From the NCBI GenBank assembly GCA_021845905.1, contig JAJZVA010000009.1, forward strand, positions 49,197 through 113,196: a DNA stretch of 64,000 nt, in the 5' to 3' direction. A program made the translations under genes and the position numbers. This DNA is from Pseudomonadota bacterium (GTDB lineage Bacteria; Pseudomonadota; Alphaproteobacteria; Micavibrionales; UBA2020). Positions 1 through 8,475 of the stretch are shown here, in pieces (the first letter of the stretch is position 1; each line of letters begins with the position of its first letter). The notes beneath the pieces were generated by a model. The model searched no databases and was not told the DNA's origin. It saw only the letters and a program-made list of their open reading frames with translations.

Positions 1-1234
1 CCTCGCCGAGATGCTTTGCCTTCAATGGATCATCCAGCCGCACACGCTGCAAAAATTCCGGCGCGAAGCTCGGGATACCCGTGACATGGAGATTTTCACC
101 TTCCGTCAGCGTGTCGCCGATCCGCAGGTTGCCGTGGTTGGGAATGCCGATGATGTCGCCCGCGAACGCCTCTTCGGCCACTTCGCGTTCCTGCGCGAAA
201 AACATCAGCGGATTGTGCACAGTGATCTGTTTGCCCGCGCGCACGTGGTTCAGCTTCATGCCGCGTTTGAAGTGCCCGGAGCTGAGACGCGTGAAGGCGA
301 CGCGGTCACGATGTTTCGGATCCATATTCGCCTGGATTTTGAAGACGAAACCGGTGACTTTATTTTCCGTCGTTTCGATAACGCGTTCGACAGCCGGTTG
401 CGGCTGCGGCGGCGGGGCAAATTTCTTGAGGCCGCCGAGAAGCTCGCGCACGCCGAAGTTATTCAGCGCCGAACCGAAAAAGACCGGCGACAGATGCCCT
501 TCGCGGTATGATTTCACATCCATCGGCTTGCAGGCGCCACGCACCATCTCGACGTCCTCGCGCAGTTTTGCGGCGGCATGTTCGGGCAACAGATGGTCGA
601 GTTTTGGATCATCCAGTCCCTTGCATTGTTCGGCCTCGCCCAAAGTCGTGCCTTTGCTCCGCGCCATGAGCATGAGCTGATCGTCGAGAATATCGTAACA
701 GCCAAGAAATTCCTTGCCCATGCCAATCGGCCAGCTCGCGGGCGCGAGATCGAGCGCCAGCGTTTTTTCGATTTCGTCCATCAGCGCGAACGGATCCTGC
801 CCTTCACGGTCGAGCTTGTTGATGAAAGTGATGATCGGCAGATCGCGCAGGCGGCAGACTTCAAAAAGCTTCCGTGTCTGCGCCTCGATGCCTTTGGCGT
901 GGTCAATGACCATGATCGCGCTGTCAACAGCAGTCAGGGTGCGGTAGGTATCTTCCGAGAAATCCTCGTGGCCGGGCGTGTCGAGCAGGTTGAATTTGAT
1001 GCCGTCATATTCAAACGTCATGACCGAGGAGGCGACCGAGATGCCGCGCTCCTGCTCGACCTTCATCCAGTCGGAGCGCGCCATGCGCATGTCGCGCCGC
1101 GCCTTGACGGCACCCGCCATCTGGATCGCGCCGCCGAACAGCAGCAGTTTTTCGGTCAGCGTCGTTTTTCCCGCGTCAGGGTGCGAAATGATGGCGAAGG
1201 TGCGCCTCCTGTGGATTTCATCGTTCATGGACAT
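1..1234 (-). CDS. prfC: Peptide chain release factor 3 (partial, cut by left edge)
   Basis: GTPase that recycles release factors RF1/RF2 from the ribosome after peptide release (known for the family). Reading the minus strand from the ATG at 1234 gives 411 codons with no stop before the window edge, so roughly the last fifth of a usual ~525-residue protein is missing. Seen: P-loop HPDAGKTT (residues 18-25), G3 motif DTPGHEDF (85-92), G4 motif NKLD (139-142), then an EF-Tu-like second domain. A second in-frame ATG at 1228 is an alternative start. It begins 3 bp after the DUF1491 stop, so the two are probably cotranscribed. Confidence 0.96.
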   Translation of the reverse strand, partial: MSMNDEIHRRRTFAIISHPDAGKTTLTEKLLLFGGAIQMAGAVKARRDMRMARSDWMKVEQERGISVASSVMTFEYDGIKFNLLDTPGHEDFSEDTYRTLTAVDSAIMVIDHAKGIEAQTRKLFEVCRLRDLPIITFINKLDREGQDPFALMDEIEKTLALDLAPASWPIGMGKEFLGCYDILDDQLMLMARSKGTTLGEAEQCKGLDDPKLDHLLPEHAAAKLREDVEMVRGACKPMDVKSYREGHLSPVFFGSALNNFGVRELLGGLKKFAPPPQPQPAVERVIETTENKVTGFVFKIQANMDPKHRDRVAFTRLSSGHFKRGMKLNHVRAGKQITVHNPLMFFAQEREVAEEAFAGDIIGIPNHGNLRIGDTLTEGENLHVTGIPSFAPEFLQRVRLDDPLKAKHLGE

Positions 1235-1237
1235 GGC

Positions 1238-1573
1238 TTAGAATATTTTACCTTCAAACGGATTTGAGCCGTCCGCGCTTTCAACCTCGATCACCCAGAG
1301 ATCCGGGTCGCGCGCGACTGCTTTCTGGATATACTGGTCGGCGCGGGCTTCGTCAACGGTTTCGCTGTCAAAAGGGTTGCTCCAGCCCAAATTACCCTCC
1401 ATATCGCGGCTTTGATTGAGAATTTTAACGGCCTTGTCTCTTAAAGCGATGCGCAACGTCACCGTTCCCGCAGCTGGAGCGCCTTTATGTACGATATACA
1501 CAGGGATACCAGCGGCCATGCACTGACGAAGATAACCAGCAACGAGAAGCTCTGTCGGCAGTTTTTCCGTCAT
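1238..1573 (-). CDS. DUF1491 family protein
   Basis: Small 111-residue protein of a family confined largely to alphaproteobacteria and of unknown function. Recognised by the N-terminal pattern LPTELLVAGYLRQC followed by a compact alpha/beta region with GIPVYIVHKG and a C-terminal stretch ending in an acidic-aromatic segment (DLWVIEVESADG). No signal peptide or membrane segment is visible. It lies 3 bp upstream of prfC and 3 bp downstream of the histidine kinase stop, which suggests a three-gene transcript. The family assignment is by memory of its pattern; a role in translation is only hinted at by the neighbour. Confidence 0.8.
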   Translation of the reverse strand: MTEKLPTELLVAGYLRQCMAAGIPVYIVHKGAPAAGTVTLRIALRDKAVKILNQSRDMEGNLGWSNPFDSETVDEARADQYIQKAVARDPDLWVIEVESADGSNPFEGKIF

Positions 1574-1576
1574 GTC

Positions 1577-3157
1577 CTAAAGCACGCTCACGGGCGCATA
1601 ATGCTCCATCGTCCGCTCCAGCGGAAAATCGATATAGACGGTTGTACCCTTGCCTTCTTTCGATTCCATCGTCAGGCGGCCGCCATGCAACTCGGTCATC
1701 GCCTTGGCCAACGGCAGGCCGAGGCCGGTGCCCTGTCCTGCGCTATGGCGCGGATCGTTCACCTGTCCGAAAGGTTCAAGCACGACTTTCAGCTTGTCAG
1801 CGGGAATTCCGCACCCTTCATCCGAGATTGAAATGCGCATATGATGATCCGGCAGAACGGCGGCGCGCACTCTGACGCTTTTGCCCGTCGGCGAAAATTT
1901 AACCCCGTTCGAAACGAGGTTGATGAGGATCTGGCGCAACAACCTCTGGTCCGCCTTGACGTGCGGAAGGTCTTCGGCGACCTTGAAGTCGAGCGCGACC
2001 GACTGCGCCTGTGCGCGATCGCTCATGATGCGCGTGACGGAATCGAGCACTTCGTTGATCGCGACCTCGCTTTCGATCAGTTCGACGCGCCCGGCTTCTA
2101 TCTTGGACATGTCGAGCACATCGTTGATGATGTCAAGCAGGTGGCGCGAACTGAAATGGATATCCTCCATGTATTCTTCGTATTTCGGGTTGTTGAGCGG
2201 CCCGAAAAGATGGTTCTTCATCAACTCGGAAAAGCCGATAATGGCGTTGAGCGGCGTGCGCAATTCATGGCTCATGTTGGCGAGAAAAGCGGACTTGGCG
2301 CGGTTGGCGGTGTCAGCCTCTTCCTTGGCGCGCTTCATCGATTCCATCAGATGTTTGCGCTCAGTGACGTCGCGGATCGCAGAAACCATGAAGCGCCTCT
2401 TCTGACTCAGCTCCAAAAGAGCCGTGGTGATCAGCACGTCGGCGACGCTGCCGTCCTTGCGCAACAACTGCACCTCGCGCGACCCCTGGCGTCCATGATC
2501 GATGAACGCCGCATGCAAGCGCTTTGAAAGCGCACGGTCTTCCGGCGGCACGATCAGCAGGAACTCCTCGCCCAGCAGGTTCTCGCGCTTCCAGCCGTAT
2601 TCCTTGAGGAACATGTCGTTGACGCGCACGATGCGCCCGTGATGATCCGTCACGATGATGCTTATGCCGCTTGCGTCGAACAGCGCCGTCATGAGCATCA
2701 GCGCATCATCGCGCTCGTGCTGCAAATGCATGCTGTCCGCCATGTCGGGGCGGATCGTCACCTCGATATAACTCACCACGCCGGCGGAATCGAAAAGCGG
2801 ATTCAAAATGAACGTCTGCACCTTCACGCCGCCGGGAAAACGCGGCAGCACATTGAATGTCGTCGTCTTGCGCGTCTTCAGGCAGTTGCGCAAGGCGTGT
2901 TCCATCTGCTCGGCCACCTTGCCTTCGAACAGTTCAGCCGCCGTGCGCCCCAGCATACGCTCGCGCGGCATCTCGAAATAGGCGGCGGCGGCGGCATTGA
3001 CCTCCACATAGGCGCCCTTGTTATCGGCGCCTACGGCGACGATCATCCTCCCGACGGGAGACTTCATGAAAAACTCACGAAAATCCTTATCGGAAACAAC
3101 AGTGCCTGTCATATCGGTTTTATCGATAGCGCTCATAAGCTGCCTTGCGTGCTGCAC
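1577..3157 (-). CDS. PAS-PAS sensor histidine kinase
   Basis: Soluble-looking hybrid-free histidine kinase of 526 residues. Order of domains: PAS (about 25-140), second PAS (about 150-270, ending in SAIRDVTERKHL), HisKA dimerisation domain with phospho-acceptor His in NMSHELRTPLNAIIGF (about residue 297), and HATPase_c with N box NLVSNGVKFSP and G boxes DEGCGIPADK and GTGLGLPLAKAM. No transmembrane helix is seen, so it probably senses a cytoplasmic signal. No response regulator gene lies nearby, so its partner is unknown. The start chosen is GTG at 3157 with AGGGAG seven bases upstream; ATG at 3136, preceded by AAGG, is also possible. Confidence 0.93.
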   Translation of the reverse strand: MQHARQLMSAIDKTDMTGTVVSDKDFREFFMKSPVGRMIVAVGADNKGAYVEVNAAAAAYFEMPRERMLGRTAAELFEGKVAEQMEHALRNCLKTRKTTTFNVLPRFPGGVKVQTFILNPLFDSAGVVSYIEVTIRPDMADSMHLQHERDDALMLMTALFDASGISIIVTDHHGRIVRVNDMFLKEYGWKRENLLGEEFLLIVPPEDRALSKRLHAAFIDHGRQGSREVQLLRKDGSVADVLITTALLELSQKRRFMVSAIRDVTERKHLMESMKRAKEEADTANRAKSAFLANMSHELRTPLNAIIGFSELMKNHLFGPLNNPKYEEYMEDIHFSSRHLLDIINDVLDMSKIEAGRVELIESEVAINEVLDSVTRIMSDRAQAQSVALDFKVAEDLPHVKADQRLLRQILINLVSNGVKFSPTGKSVRVRAAVLPDHHMRISISDEGCGIPADKLKVVLEPFGQVNDPRHSAGQGTGLGLPLAKAMTELHGGRLTMESKEGKGTTVYIDFPLERTMEHYAPVSVL

Positions 3158-3271
3158 GTCCCACTCCCTTTTATTGTTAGCATGTAAATAACCAAAAACT
3201 GGTTAATGAACCGTTGCCGGAAGATGTGGATAAAGGCGCTTTTTATATTTCATAATATTTATACAGGTCCA

Positions 3272-3311
3272 TAAAAAAACCCCTCGCTTTTCGGCAGAAG
3301 GGTTTTTTTGA
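3272..3311 (-). terminator. Rho-independent terminator of rpmB
   Basis: On the minus strand a stem built from AAAAAAACCC and GGGTTTTTTT encloses a GC-containing loop and ends in a run of T, 19 bp after the rpmB stop. It separates rpmB from the histidine kinase operon downstream. Confidence 0.75.
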
Positions 3312-3329
3312 ACTTTAAAGCCAGATCTA

Positions 3330-3677
3330 TCAGGCGGTCTTCTTGGCTTCAGCTTTTTTAGCTGTACGGCGCGGCTTTTTCGGCGCGGGCGCGGGCTTGC
3401 CAACTTTGTCGACAAGTTGCTTGCGAATCTTGCGCAGGCGCACCGGAAGCTTGGTCGGAGCCGTGCCCAGCAGGAAGGCATCGATACCGCCCTTGTGCTC
3501 GACTGTACGGATACCGTTCGTGGTGCAGGTGACCGTCACGCTCTTCTTCAAACCGGCGCTAAAAAACGAAGCTTCCTGCAAATTGGGCAGGAAACGGCGG
3601 CGGGTTTTGTTGTTGGCATGGGAAACCTTGTTGCCCGTTTGCGGGCCCTTTCCCGTGATTTCACAACGTCTCGACAT
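3330..3677 (-). CDS. rpmB: 50S ribosomal protein L28
   Basis: Large-subunit ribosomal protein. Seen: N-terminus [16 protein letters not shown], then [17 protein letters not shown] and the C-terminal core [12 protein letters not shown], all diagnostic of bL28. It is 115 residues, longer than the ~78 of E. coli L28, because alphaproteobacterial forms carry a C-terminal tail; here the tail is Lys/Ala/Pro-rich ([19 protein letters not shown]) and presumably contacts rRNA. The usual zinc cysteines are absent apart from one Cys at position 5. ATG at 3677 is preceded by AAGGA. It is monocistronic, bounded by its own promoter and terminator. Confidence 0.97.
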   Translation of the reverse strand: MSRRCEITGKGPQTGNKVSHANNKTRRRFLPNLQEASFFSAGLKKSVTVTCTTNGIRTVEHKGGIDAFLLGTAPTKLPVRLRKIRKQLVDKVGKPAPAPKKPRRTAKKAEAKKTA

Positions 3678-3712
3678 TCTCTTGATCCTTCTCGAAAAAC
3701 TTATAGATCGGC

Positions 3713-3742
3713 AACATATGTCAAGAAAACGATATTCGTCAA
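3713..3742 (-). promoter_or_regulatory. Candidate sigma-70 promoter of rpmB
   Basis: Minus strand: -35 TTGACG (3737-3742), 18-bp spacer, -10 TATGTT (3713-3718), leading to the rpmB start 36 bp further on. An overlapping TTGACA exists but has no well-spaced -10. Prediction by eye only. Confidence 0.4.
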
Positions 3743-3775
3743 GCTTTTTTAGATTGTTTATTTACATAAATTAAT

Positions 3776-3804
3776 TTTACACGCCTCCAAACGCATTGTA
3801 TACT
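3776..3804 (+). promoter_or_regulatory. Candidate sigma-70 promoter of the NlpC/P60 gene
   Basis: Plus strand: -35 TTTACA (3776-3781), a 17-bp spacer, and -10 TATACT (3799-3804), a near-consensus arrangement. It would give an mRNA leader of about 90 nt before the ATG at 3902. Divergent from the rpmB promoter across an AT-rich gap. Confidence 0.55.
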
Positions 3805-3901
3805 GCACTAAAAGAGGTCAAAACCACTTTTTGCCACTCTACCCTCCACAAAACGCTCTTTTCGAAGAAATCGGGCGTATATCATTCACGAGAGAGAATC
3901 C

Positions 3902-4633
3902 ATGCAATTCGAAATCGCCAGCCCCGTCGCCGATATCCATGGCGCGCCGGATTTGAATGTCCTGCGCGGCAAGTTCGAGACGCAACTGGTCATGGGCGAG
4001 ATTTTCAACGTCGAGGAAGAAAAAGACGGCTGGTGCAAGGGCACGTGCGGGCACGACGGCTATGCCGGATACGTCGAAAGCCGCCACCTGCGAAAAAAAA
4101 CCGCCGCGCCGACGCATATCGTCATCTCGGCACGGGGCAACGTTTATGCCGCGCCGACCATCAAATCGCCTTACATGAACACCTTGAGCTTCGGTAGCCT
4201 GATCCATGTTACCGCGATAGATCAAGGCTTCGCGCAAGTGGATGGCAGCGGCTGGATCTACGCAAGGCATCTCGCGCCGGTTGAAACACATGAAAAAGAC
4301 CACATCGTCACGGCGAAAAAATTCCTCGAAACACCTTATTACTGGGGCGGGCGCAGCGGGTTCGGCATTGATTGCTCCGGGCTGGTGCAAGTGTGCCTCG
4401 GCTTTGCAGGCATCAAGACGCCGCGCGACTCCTGCGATCAGGAAGGAGCGATCGGCCAGGCGGTGGATACGCCGCAAGCGGGCGACATCGTCTTCTTCAA
4501 AGGTCATGTCGGCATGATGGCGGACGACGCGAACCTTCTGCACGCCAATGCGCACCACATGAAGACCGTGATCGAGCCGCTGGAACACGTCATGGCGCGG
4601 CGCGGCGAGATCACGTCTATAAAGCGGATATAA
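3902..4633 (+). CDS. SH3-domain NlpC/P60 peptidoglycan endopeptidase
   Basis: Cysteine hydrolase expected to cut peptidoglycan stem peptides (family knowledge). Residues about 1-115 form two bacterial SH3-like repeats (GWCKGTCGHDGYAGYVESRHL and GSGWIYARHLAP), which usually bind wall peptides. The NlpC/P60 domain follows, with catalytic Cys158 in GIDCSGLVQ, His202 in GHVGMM and third polar residue His214 in LLHANAHH. No obvious signal peptide is seen, as in many alphaproteobacterial members, so export is unresolved. ATG is preceded by GAGAGA. Monocistronic with its own promoter and a strong downstream hairpin. Confidence 0.92.
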   Translation: MQFEIASPVADIHGAPDLNVLRGKFETQLVMGEIFNVEEEKDGWCKGTCGHDGYAGYVESRHLRKKTAAPTHIVISARGNVYAAPTIKSPYMNTLSFGSLIHVTAIDQGFAQVDGSGWIYARHLAPVETHEKDHIVTAKKFLETPYYWGGRSGFGIDCSGLVQVCLGFAGIKTPRDSCDQEGAIGQAVDTPQAGDIVFFKGHVGMMADDANLLHANAHHMKTVIEPLEHVMARRGEITSIKRI

Positions 4634-4644
4634 CGCGCAAAAGA

Positions 4645-4675
4645 AAAGAGCCGGTGTTTTGAGCACCGGCTCTTT
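4645..4675. terminator. Bidirectional terminator between NlpC/P60 and pilin genes
   Basis: Perfect 11-bp stem AAGAGCCGGTG / CACCGGCTCTT with a short loop, T-rich on the plus strand and A-rich upstream so that it can also serve the convergent pilin gene, whose stop is 19 bp away. Confidence 0.85.
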
Positions 4676-4693
4676 GTCTTTAGCTTGGAACGA

Positions 4694-5443
4694 TTAGTTC
4701 AGTTTGAAAGCAACATCGCAATCGTTGGTGGTGTTTGCTTCCTTATAAATAGGGCTACCACCCGAAGTAGTACCCCCCATGCAGGCTGCGGCATCACCAA
4801 TACCGAGGATGCTGCCGGTTATCGGGTTGCCGTCATCCATTTTACGGTCGATCTGCCCCGCTTGTCCCGGCGTCATAGAGTTTGCACCGAGCGTCGTCGA
4901 TGGATCACCTGCGGAGGCTACGTCAAACGTATAGAGGCCTGACCAATTCGTTGAGTACGTTATATCCGCCACAAGTAACCCAGCACCCAGCTTGGCTTGC
5001 GGCACGTTTCCACCAAAATTCAATGGGCCAGTAGATGGTTGGGAAATCCCAGCCAGATACCCAGCACCGGACAATTCAGCAAAGAAGCAAAGGTTCTCTG
5101 GTCCGGCGCCGCCTGAGCTTGACCCCATCCCCGTGGGAACAGACGTAACTGCTGAACCGACTATCCCATTGCCATCACCGACTGTCGCACACATAGCACT
5201 ATTCGGCACCCGATTACTGGCATTTGTAATATCCCCCGGAAGACCGGCGTAGGCATCCTGGAAGCTCGTTTCCGCCGCCTGCAGACCCTGGAACTGCGTC
5301 ATCTGCGCCGTGACGCGGGCATTGTCGATCAGTTGTTGGCCCTTCAGGATGCCGCCGATCAAAAGACCGATAATCACCAGCACGATGGCCAATTCCACCA
5401 GCGTGAAGCCTTTCTGTTTCTGTAGCCTGTTTAACTTCTTCAT
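4694..5443 (-). CDS. Type IV prepilin-like protein
   Basis: Secreted pilin subunit of 249 residues. Seen: a short basic leader ending in Gly12, then Phe13 and the methylation/cleavage segment GFTLVELAIVLVIIGLLIGG with Glu at mature position 5, the classic substrate of the prepilin peptidase encoded at 12785-13570. The rest is a Gly/Ser/Thr-rich globular head with four cysteines (CATVG, NLCFF, AACMGG, NDCDV) that could form two disulphides. It is the only pilin-like gene in the window and is probably the major or a major-like pilin of the adjacent locus. AGGGAG precedes the ATG. It has a 318-bp upstream region and its own terminator, so it is likely transcribed separately from the assembly genes. 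Confidence 0.9.
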   Translation of the reverse strand: MKKLNRLQKQKGFTLVELAIVLVIIGLLIGGILKGQQLIDNARVTAQMTQFQGLQAAETSFQDAYAGLPGDITNASNRVPNSAMCATVGDGNGIVGSAVTSVPTGMGSSSGGAGPENLCFFAELSGAGYLAGISQPSTGPLNFGGNVPQAKLGAGLLVADITYSTNWSGLYTFDVASAGDPSTTLGANSMTPGQAGQIDRKMDDGNPITGSILGIGDAAACMGGTTSGGSPIYKEANTTNDCDVAFKLN

Positions 5444-5761
5444 GGTCTAAACTCCCTTTTGTTAAAAACCCGCAACGTTCCAACCGGTCAAGACCGGCCA
5501 AAAAACTATGCCTTATGAGTGTGGTGCCCTCTCCTCCATAGTTCAATAAAAAAGTTAAACCTTCGTTTAAATCTGAAAACAAGATCAAAGGATTATTGCT
5601 CAATATATCAAAATGACCAGCATTTTATCGCCTATGTAAATGATTGGGCGCCATTCGCGCCGTTTTTCGTGCGGCTGATCATTACGTCAGATTGACCGGA
5701 TGATTTGTCAATATGACACATAAGAGGGTGAAATTAAGAAAGCTTTAACCTGAAAAAAGAA
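5444..5761. other. Pilin upstream region (318 bp, no gene)
   Basis: No convincing coding sequence. It holds the presumed pilin promoter and leader. Two inverted repeats stand out: CCGGTCAAGACCGG at 5484-5497 (would form a hairpin in the pilin mRNA leader) and TGTCAATATGACA at 5706-5718, close to the end of the AraC-type gene. Confidence 0.6.
5706..5718. promoter_or_regulatory. Palindrome TGTCA-ATA-TGACA, candidate operator
   Basis: Perfect 5-bp half sites with a 3-bp centre, about 265 bp upstream of the pilin ATG and 44 bp past the AraC-type regulator stop. It could be a regulator site; AraC proteins more often use direct repeats, so the binding protein is unknown. Confidence 0.3.
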
Positions 5762-6874
5762 TCATGCGGGCGCGTTTTGTTCCGCTGTTTCATTATCAGC
5801 CGGATAGGCCTGCCGGTACTGAGTCGGCGTGAGGCTGGTAATGTCGCGAAAGGCGCGGTTGAACGACGCGAGCGAATTGAACCCGACTTCGGACGCCACC
5901 ACCTGCACGGGAATTTCAGGGCTGTGAAGCATCCTTTTCGCGTCTTCCACGCGGAACTCGTTGAGCAGACGCGGAAAGCTCTTTCCAAACGCGACGTTGA
6001 TCACTCTTGAAAGAGTATTCTCCGAAACATGCAACTCGCGGGCGAGATCGGCGCGGCTGAAAGCCTGTTCATGATAAAGCTTATCGACTTCCATCAGGGT
6101 TTTGATCCTGTCGGCGAGGGCCTGCTCTTCCGCCGTCATCGTCTGCGCCGTGAAACGCGTCGGCTGGTCGCTCAGTTGCACGGGCGACGGGTAAACGCGA
6201 AACAGCATGGTGCTCGCCAGATAAACGAAAGCGATCCCCAATACCACCAGCAAGGCGTCCGCCGTTTCCTGATCAAGCCCTCCCACCGAACCCAAAAACA
6301 TAATGCCGCTCGCGCCCGCATTGGCGGCGATCAGCACCAAAACCAGCCAATAGCGCTCGAGCCCGCCTTTGGACTTGCGCAACGTGGCAAAAATATTTTT
6401 ATGTCCCCACAGCGCCAGCATGGCAAAACCGCCGGAAATCGCTCCAAGCCACTGCAACCACAAAAACAGGTTAGGGCATAAAGTTTCGCCTGCCGGGCAA
6501 ACATTCGCCGTTCTGTCGATCATGAAACCCGCCAGCAAAGACAATGGCGCCAGCGCCAAAACCCAAAACTGCTTCGCATCCGGCAGGTCCGCGCCGCGCG
6601 CGATCTGCAATACCAGAAGATAGCACAAAAGCGGATCCAACCCCCGCGACAGCAACAGCGCGAGCCGGATAGGCTGACCGTAGTCCTGCAGGCGCAAGGC
6701 GAACTGCAAAGCGAAAGACGCCGCCATCACGAGGAAATACGCCAGCGCGAGCGAGGCCTGTTTCCAGCTGCGCACGCGAAAGATGACATAAACGACGATC
6801 AGCACGCTCTGGGCGAAACCGGTGATGGACAGCCATTCGATGACGCTGAAGCTGTTGTCAAGGATAGAAGACAT
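5762..6874 (-). CDS. Membrane-bound AraC-family transcriptional regulator
   Basis: 370 residues. The first ~230 are strongly hydrophobic with about seven predicted membrane helices (for example WLSITGFAQSVLIVVYVIF, and repeated LLxLA-type segments). The C-terminal ~100 residues are an AraC/XylS DNA-binding domain with two helix-turn-helix units: SRADLARELHVSENTLSRVI and VVASEVGFNSLASFNRAFRD, ending LTPTQYRQAY. Such fusions are thought to sense membrane or external signals and bind promoters directly (family knowledge). It starts 5 bp after the upstream orphan gene of the pilus operon and precedes the pilin gene, so a role in pilin control is a reasonable inference. Confidence 0.9.
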   Translation of the reverse strand: MSSILDNSFSVIEWLSITGFAQSVLIVVYVIFRVRSWKQASLALAYFLVMAASFALQFALRLQDYGQPIRLALLLSRGLDPLLCYLLVLQIARGADLPDAKQFWVLALAPLSLLAGFMIDRTANVCPAGETLCPNLFLWLQWLGAISGGFAMLALWGHKNIFATLRKSKGGLERYWLVLVLIAANAGASGIMFLGSVGGLDQETADALLVVLGIAFVYLASTMLFRVYPSPVQLSDQPTRFTAQTMTAEEQALADRIKTLMEVDKLYHEQAFSRADLARELHVSENTLSRVINVAFGKSFPRLLNEFRVEDAKRMLHSPEIPVQVVASEVGFNSLASFNRAFRDITSLTPTQYRQAYPADNETAEQNAPA

Positions 6875-6879
6875 GGCGC

Positions 6880-7635
6880 TTAAAGCTTCCTTCCGCGCTC
6901 TTTCAGGATGCGCAGAACCTGCTGTTCGGACATGCCTGCCTGATGCACCAGAAAAAACGCCATGTTGGCGATATCGTCCGGAGAGAGATTCTTTTGCGTG
7001 CGCAACATGTCTTCCATCAGCGCGCGAGCTGCCGCCTTATCGCCTTTTTTCTCCAGCACGAAAGCCGGCATCTGGCGCGCCCATCCCGGCATTTTGACGC
7101 TTTGCGGCATTTGCGAGAGCTTTTCCGCCAGTTGCAAGGCGAGGTTTTCGTTATAAACGCGGTGTTGCGCGAGATAGATCGCCTGCACCATCCAGCGCCA
7201 TTTCTCGCCAAAGGGTTCCTGTCCGACGGCGGCAAGATAGCGGACAAGCACCGCGGCGTCCGCGGGCACGCGCGTCGCGCCAAAGTAATAGGCCGCCAGC
7301 GTCGGCACGTAGTCTGAAACAGGGTCAAGACTGCTCAACAAAAAAAACCATTTTCCCAGCATATGGTAATCGTAATCCTTGAGCGGCGCGGTGCTCACGC
7401 CGAGATTTCCTATGTTTTGCAAAGATTGCGCAAGTACGCGGTAGGAAAATTCCGGATCGCCCAGCGTCATCATGACCGCGCCCGTCCGGTCCGGCACCGG
7501 CGGCACGCCCGACCAGCGCTCGTAAACATCCTGACTGCCGCACCAAAAAAGAAAATTCACCCCCAAAACGACCGCCAGCGCCATTTTGACCCGGCTCAAA
7601 CCGTTCCGCGTTTTCGGAAAGGCGGCGTCCATCAA
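6880..7635 (-). CDS. Membrane-anchored orphan protein of the pilus/ABC operon
   Basis: Not recognised. 251 residues with one N-terminal membrane segment (about 17-33, MALAVVLGVNFLFWCG) and a helical, probably periplasmic, remainder. Repeated Ala-rich helices (VLVRYLAAVGQEPFG, QLAEKLSQMPQ, EKKGDKAAARALMEDML) suggest a TPR-like solenoid. The C-terminus is a short basic helix. Its ATG overlaps the ABC permease stop by 4 bp, so translation is probably coupled and it may be a third component of that transporter. The start at 7635 follows the ATGA overlap; an in-frame Met is the second residue. Confidence 0.75.
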   Translation of the reverse strand: MMDAAFPKTRNGLSRVKMALAVVLGVNFLFWCGSQDVYERWSGVPPVPDRTGAVMMTLGDPEFSYRVLAQSLQNIGNLGVSTAPLKDYDYHMLGKWFFLLSSLDPVSDYVPTLAAYYFGATRVPADAAVLVRYLAAVGQEPFGEKWRWMVQAIYLAQHRVYNENLALQLAEKLSQMPQSVKMPGWARQMPAFVLEKKGDKAAARALMEDMLRTQKNLSPDDIANMAFFLVHQAGMSEQQVLRILKERGRKL

Positions 7636-8453
7636 AACTGCCGCCGCGTGAAATCATAGGCCGCCGCCGCCAGCAGCAAGGCGACGAAGACAATCCCCTG
7701 CATAACGATGAACCCCGTCACGCCCAGATGCATGGACATCCAGCGCGCGTAGGCGCTTGCGTGCGGCATGAAGCGAAATCCGGCCGACCCTTGCACGCCA
7801 TAAACCAGCCATGTCGTTTGCCCCATCATGTCGAGGCGCGGCGTCACCATAGATATCAGCTTCATCATGCTTCCGATGACAGCGTAAAACCAGTTTTCGG
7901 GCGCTTGGGCAAGAACGCCGAGCAAGGTTCCGGTCATTCGCGACAGGGCATAAAGACCAAGCGTCGCAAGGGCAGATCCCGCCGCGCTCGACAAAACCAT
8001 GGAGAAAAAGAGCGCCGCCACCGTCATCATCGCGAACTCGGCGGCAAGACTTCCGCCCCACACCAGCAATCCCGCCATGTCAGGGCGCCCGATGACACCG
8101 ACCACAAGCGTGATCACGCCGGCGATCAGAAAAGCCAGCAAGGAGAAGGCCAGTGCGTGGCTGGCGAGAAAAGACAGACGGGAAATAGGGCGCGAAAGCA
8201 AAAACTCGACCTCTTTGTTCTCGAAGGCCCGGCGGATGTAAAAACAGCAAAACAAGACAAGACCGATGACGCCGAGGAACCGCAAACTGCCTGAGCCGAA
8301 GACCAGCGCGAAGCTCGCGCTCTCGGATATGCTGGTCGAGCCCATGAATACCGCGAGCGCCGCGCCCATCAGGATCATCAGTATAAGCGTCACCATCAGC
8401 CTGTCGCGCATTGCGGCAGTCAGAACGTATTTGACCAGAGGCTTCGAGATCAT
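7632..8453 (-). CDS. ABC-2 type transporter permease
   Basis: 273-residue integral membrane protein with about six hydrophobic helices. Seen: an N-terminal amphipathic stretch before TM1 (LMVTLILMILMGAALAVFM), the segment FCCFYIRRAFENKEVEFLLSRPISR typical of ABC-2 permeases of the NosY/CcmB-like type, and a C-terminal helix GFIVMQGIVFVALLLAAAAYDF. The matching ATPase is probably the product of 14636-15418 in the same gene cluster, since no other ABC ATPase is near. Overlaps the following gene by 4 bp. The position parallels the PilI permease in the Myxococcus xanthus pilus cluster (inference). Confidence 0.85.
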   Translation of the reverse strand: MISKPLVKYVLTAAMRDRLMVTLILMILMGAALAVFMGSTSISESASFALVFGSGSLRFLGVIGLVLFCCFYIRRAFENKEVEFLLSRPISRLSFLASHALAFSLLAFLIAGVITLVVGVIGRPDMAGLLVWGGSLAAEFAMMTVAALFFSMVLSSAAGSALATLGLYALSRMTGTLLGVLAQAPENWFYAVIGSMMKLISMVTPRLDMMGQTTWLVYGVQGSAGFRFMPHASAYARWMSMHLGVTGFIVMQGIVFVALLLAAAAYDFTRRQF

Positions 8454-8475
8454 CTGGATGCCCTTATTTTAAAGA

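Noticed and set aside
3203..3481. Minus-strand frame overlapping rpmB and its terminator
   Set aside because: Overlaps rpmB in a different frame and runs through the terminator; composition is Pro/Arg-rich without motifs.
5444..5490. Sigma-54 promoter before the pilin (GG-N10-GC spacing in GGTTGGAACGTTGC)
   Set aside because: The -24 and -12 elements match the consensus poorly apart from the spacing; sigma-54 control of pilins is known elsewhere but not supported here.
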